Of a stretch of DNA of 64,000 nt, positions 62,530 through 64,000 are shown in pieces. The DNA lies in NCBI RefSeq assembly GCF_910592395.1, contig NC_088319.1, positions 9,178,001-9,242,000 on the forward strand, given 5' to 3'. The notes beneath the pieces are model-generated. The model was given only the letters and a program-made list of their open reading frames with translations. It had not been told where the DNA came from and did no database searches. Positions within the stretch are counted from its first letter, which is position 1; every line of letters starts with the position of its first letter. A program made the position numbers and the translations under genes. Source of the DNA: Lineus longissimus. Its lineage: Eukaryota > Nemertea > Pilidiophora > Heteronemertea > Lineidae.

Positions 62530-64000
62530 AACAAACATTTGACCTTTCTTGGCATACACTACAGTAGAACCTCTCCTTGCAGACACCTCTGCATTATGGA
62601 CCTGATTTTTTTCTAAGTCATTTCCTTTAACCAAAACATCTGTAGGGCGGACACATCTCTACTCCTAATTGCAGACACAGGATGGTGACTTTTTGGTCCA
62701 ATGACCTCACAATTACGGACAGTTAAAAAAAACAATGGCTTCCCGTGTTCTTAGGTAAAGACGCTGTGTTGAGTCAATGACAGGATGGAGTGAATTTAAT
62801 GGCCGTTGCTCTCCTAATTAAAACTGATTATTTTGTTGTATCTTCACTGCGCATACTTTATATTGCAACATTAATTGCAGTCCATTGAGTTATTAGTCCC
62901 CCAAGCTCTAATTACAATGAAATAGCATAATACCCGTGGCGCAGGTTGTTTTAGGGTGTTGGCTTTTTGTGGGGTTGGGGCAATTTGGTTGAAATGAAAT
63001 TATAATGTCTGGGGGTTGTGATGTTGTCTAAACTCCACCACTCTTCAAAGAGGTCTCAAGTTATTTTGACGAACTATTTCGCGCATGGTGAAGAGGCAAT
63101 GGCGTGAAGCTACGAACTTAGTACAACAGATGCCGCGAGCATAGTGGGCGGCAGCACCTGACGAAGGAAGTAGTTCGCCTAGGGTTTTTTCGACACCCTC
63201 CGCACGGACTCCACTCGTTCCGGAACACTCGCTTGTTAATCTGCAGTGGTTAGCCTGTTTTTATTGCAGTAAAGAAATTAATCGGGATTTTATATTATAT
63301 TTTATATTTGCCCCGGGTATTCATATTGGGAGCTGTGCACTACTTTGCGCCCAGTGCTTCGGTCGGGTGAGGCAGTTTTGTTATTATGTGACGTGTATCA
63401 CGTGATGAATTCCCATACAGTACTTCGAAAAATTAAGAGCGATTAACCACGTAAGGTGAAAGAGTACGACCAAAATAAAGGGGGAAAATTGCAGAGATGG
63501 ATGAATGTTTTAAACATATAGTGGCCCCAATACTTTCCCGGCTTATTTTTGTATAATCCCACACTTTTGATTTAATAGATGGCCCCATATGCAAATTCAG
63601 ACCTGCTGAAATGGCCCCTTATGTTTTATGAGTATGCCCAGATATAGAAAGAACAAAAAATGCTATTTCTCCGAGATCGCTGCAAAGTTTACCCATTTAA
63701 CCCGGCGAAGACCAGCTTCATATCAACCACAACTTTCAGGAAAAGTTTCGAGCTCATCCGATCTGAACTGACGGAGGAGATGTGTGACAAACTATTTCAG
63801 CTCTACGTCCATTATAGTAGTGATGAAGATTGGTGCGTACAGAGCCTAATATTATTTGATAGTACATTTGTAGCTAAATCAAAGGCTTTTATACAACAAC
63901 TAGGATGAAGCAATGCATACCAACACAACTTGCTAATATCAATGTTGGCAGATGAAAAATACCTCCACTAGAAATGTTATAAGGTAATGATGTAATTTCA
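62530..64000. other. Upstream of the first recognised EXOSC10 exon, no further exon found
   Basis: The missing N-terminal exon of EXOSC10 could lie here or beyond the window; I could not identify it. A CAGTAGAACCTCTCC sequence at about 62563 resembles the end of a pogo/Tigger-type element, without a visible partner. The 82-codon open frame at 63660-63908 (plus strand) has no family signature. Confidence 0.4.

Overview
The window is animal nuclear DNA, most likely from a marine invertebrate; I cannot fix the phylum. The evidence is a spliced, intron-rich host gene for the nuclear exosome exonuclease EXOSC10/Rrp6, dense young transposon debris, and an almost complete 18.3-kb Polinton/Maverick element.

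Left third (about 1-28.4 kb) is a nest of mobile elements. BEL/Pao-type gag pieces lie at 1.7-2.2 kb and 27.0-27.2 kb. Between them is a large DNA-transposon-like unit (about 2.25-26.84 kb) with inverted, repeat-rich ends. It carries a minus-strand gene for a PIN-nuclease-like/CXC-cysteine protein. That gene is cut in two by a Polinton at exactly 5568-23891, which has AG...CT termini, terminal inverted repeats and a perfect 6-bp target duplication (AACATT at 5562-5567 and 23892-23897). Removing the Polinton and one AACATT puts the two halves back in one frame. A decayed fragment of a second Polinton polymerase (27.2-28.1 kb, itself split by a MITE) lies to the right.

The Polinton holds a capsid block on the plus strand (major capsid protein, small protein, minor capsid protein, membrane protein), a packaging ATPase and an integrase diverging from a 4-bp intergenic space, an HNH-type zinc protein, a protein-primed family B DNA polymerase, a second minor-capsid-like protein and several membrane or coiled-coil proteins of unknown role. 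I did not find the usual adenain-like protease. Most start codons sit in a shared TTAAATG-type motif.

The most unusual signal is a family of about 25 complete and seven partial copies of a 24-25 bp double-hairpin repeat, seen only inside the Polinton (8.3-22.4 kb) and in both orientations. Each unit is a GGAC/GTCC stem with a 3-nt loop, a 3-4 nt spacer, and a GAGC/GCTC stem with a 3-nt loop. The second stem switches to GAAC/GTTC with both arms changed every time. Clustered units repeat on a fixed 30-bp pitch, and many copies are read in frame inside genes, including polymerase and integrase. It resembles, but is not, the double-hairpin elements of fungal mitochondria and the Rickettsia palindromic elements.

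Right two thirds (32.8-62.4 kb) is EXOSC10 on the minus strand. Twenty exons can be read in consistent phase, from the PMC2NT-like region to the stop codon; the first exon(s) lie outside or were not recognised. Its introns hold three TTAA-flanked piggyBac-like remnants, a 302-bp-period tandem array, a 146-bp tandem array, a tRNA-derived SINE, inverted-repeat elements and a 34-bp perfect palindrome flanked by a 9-bp direct repeat. A truncated LINE lies just downstream of the gene.
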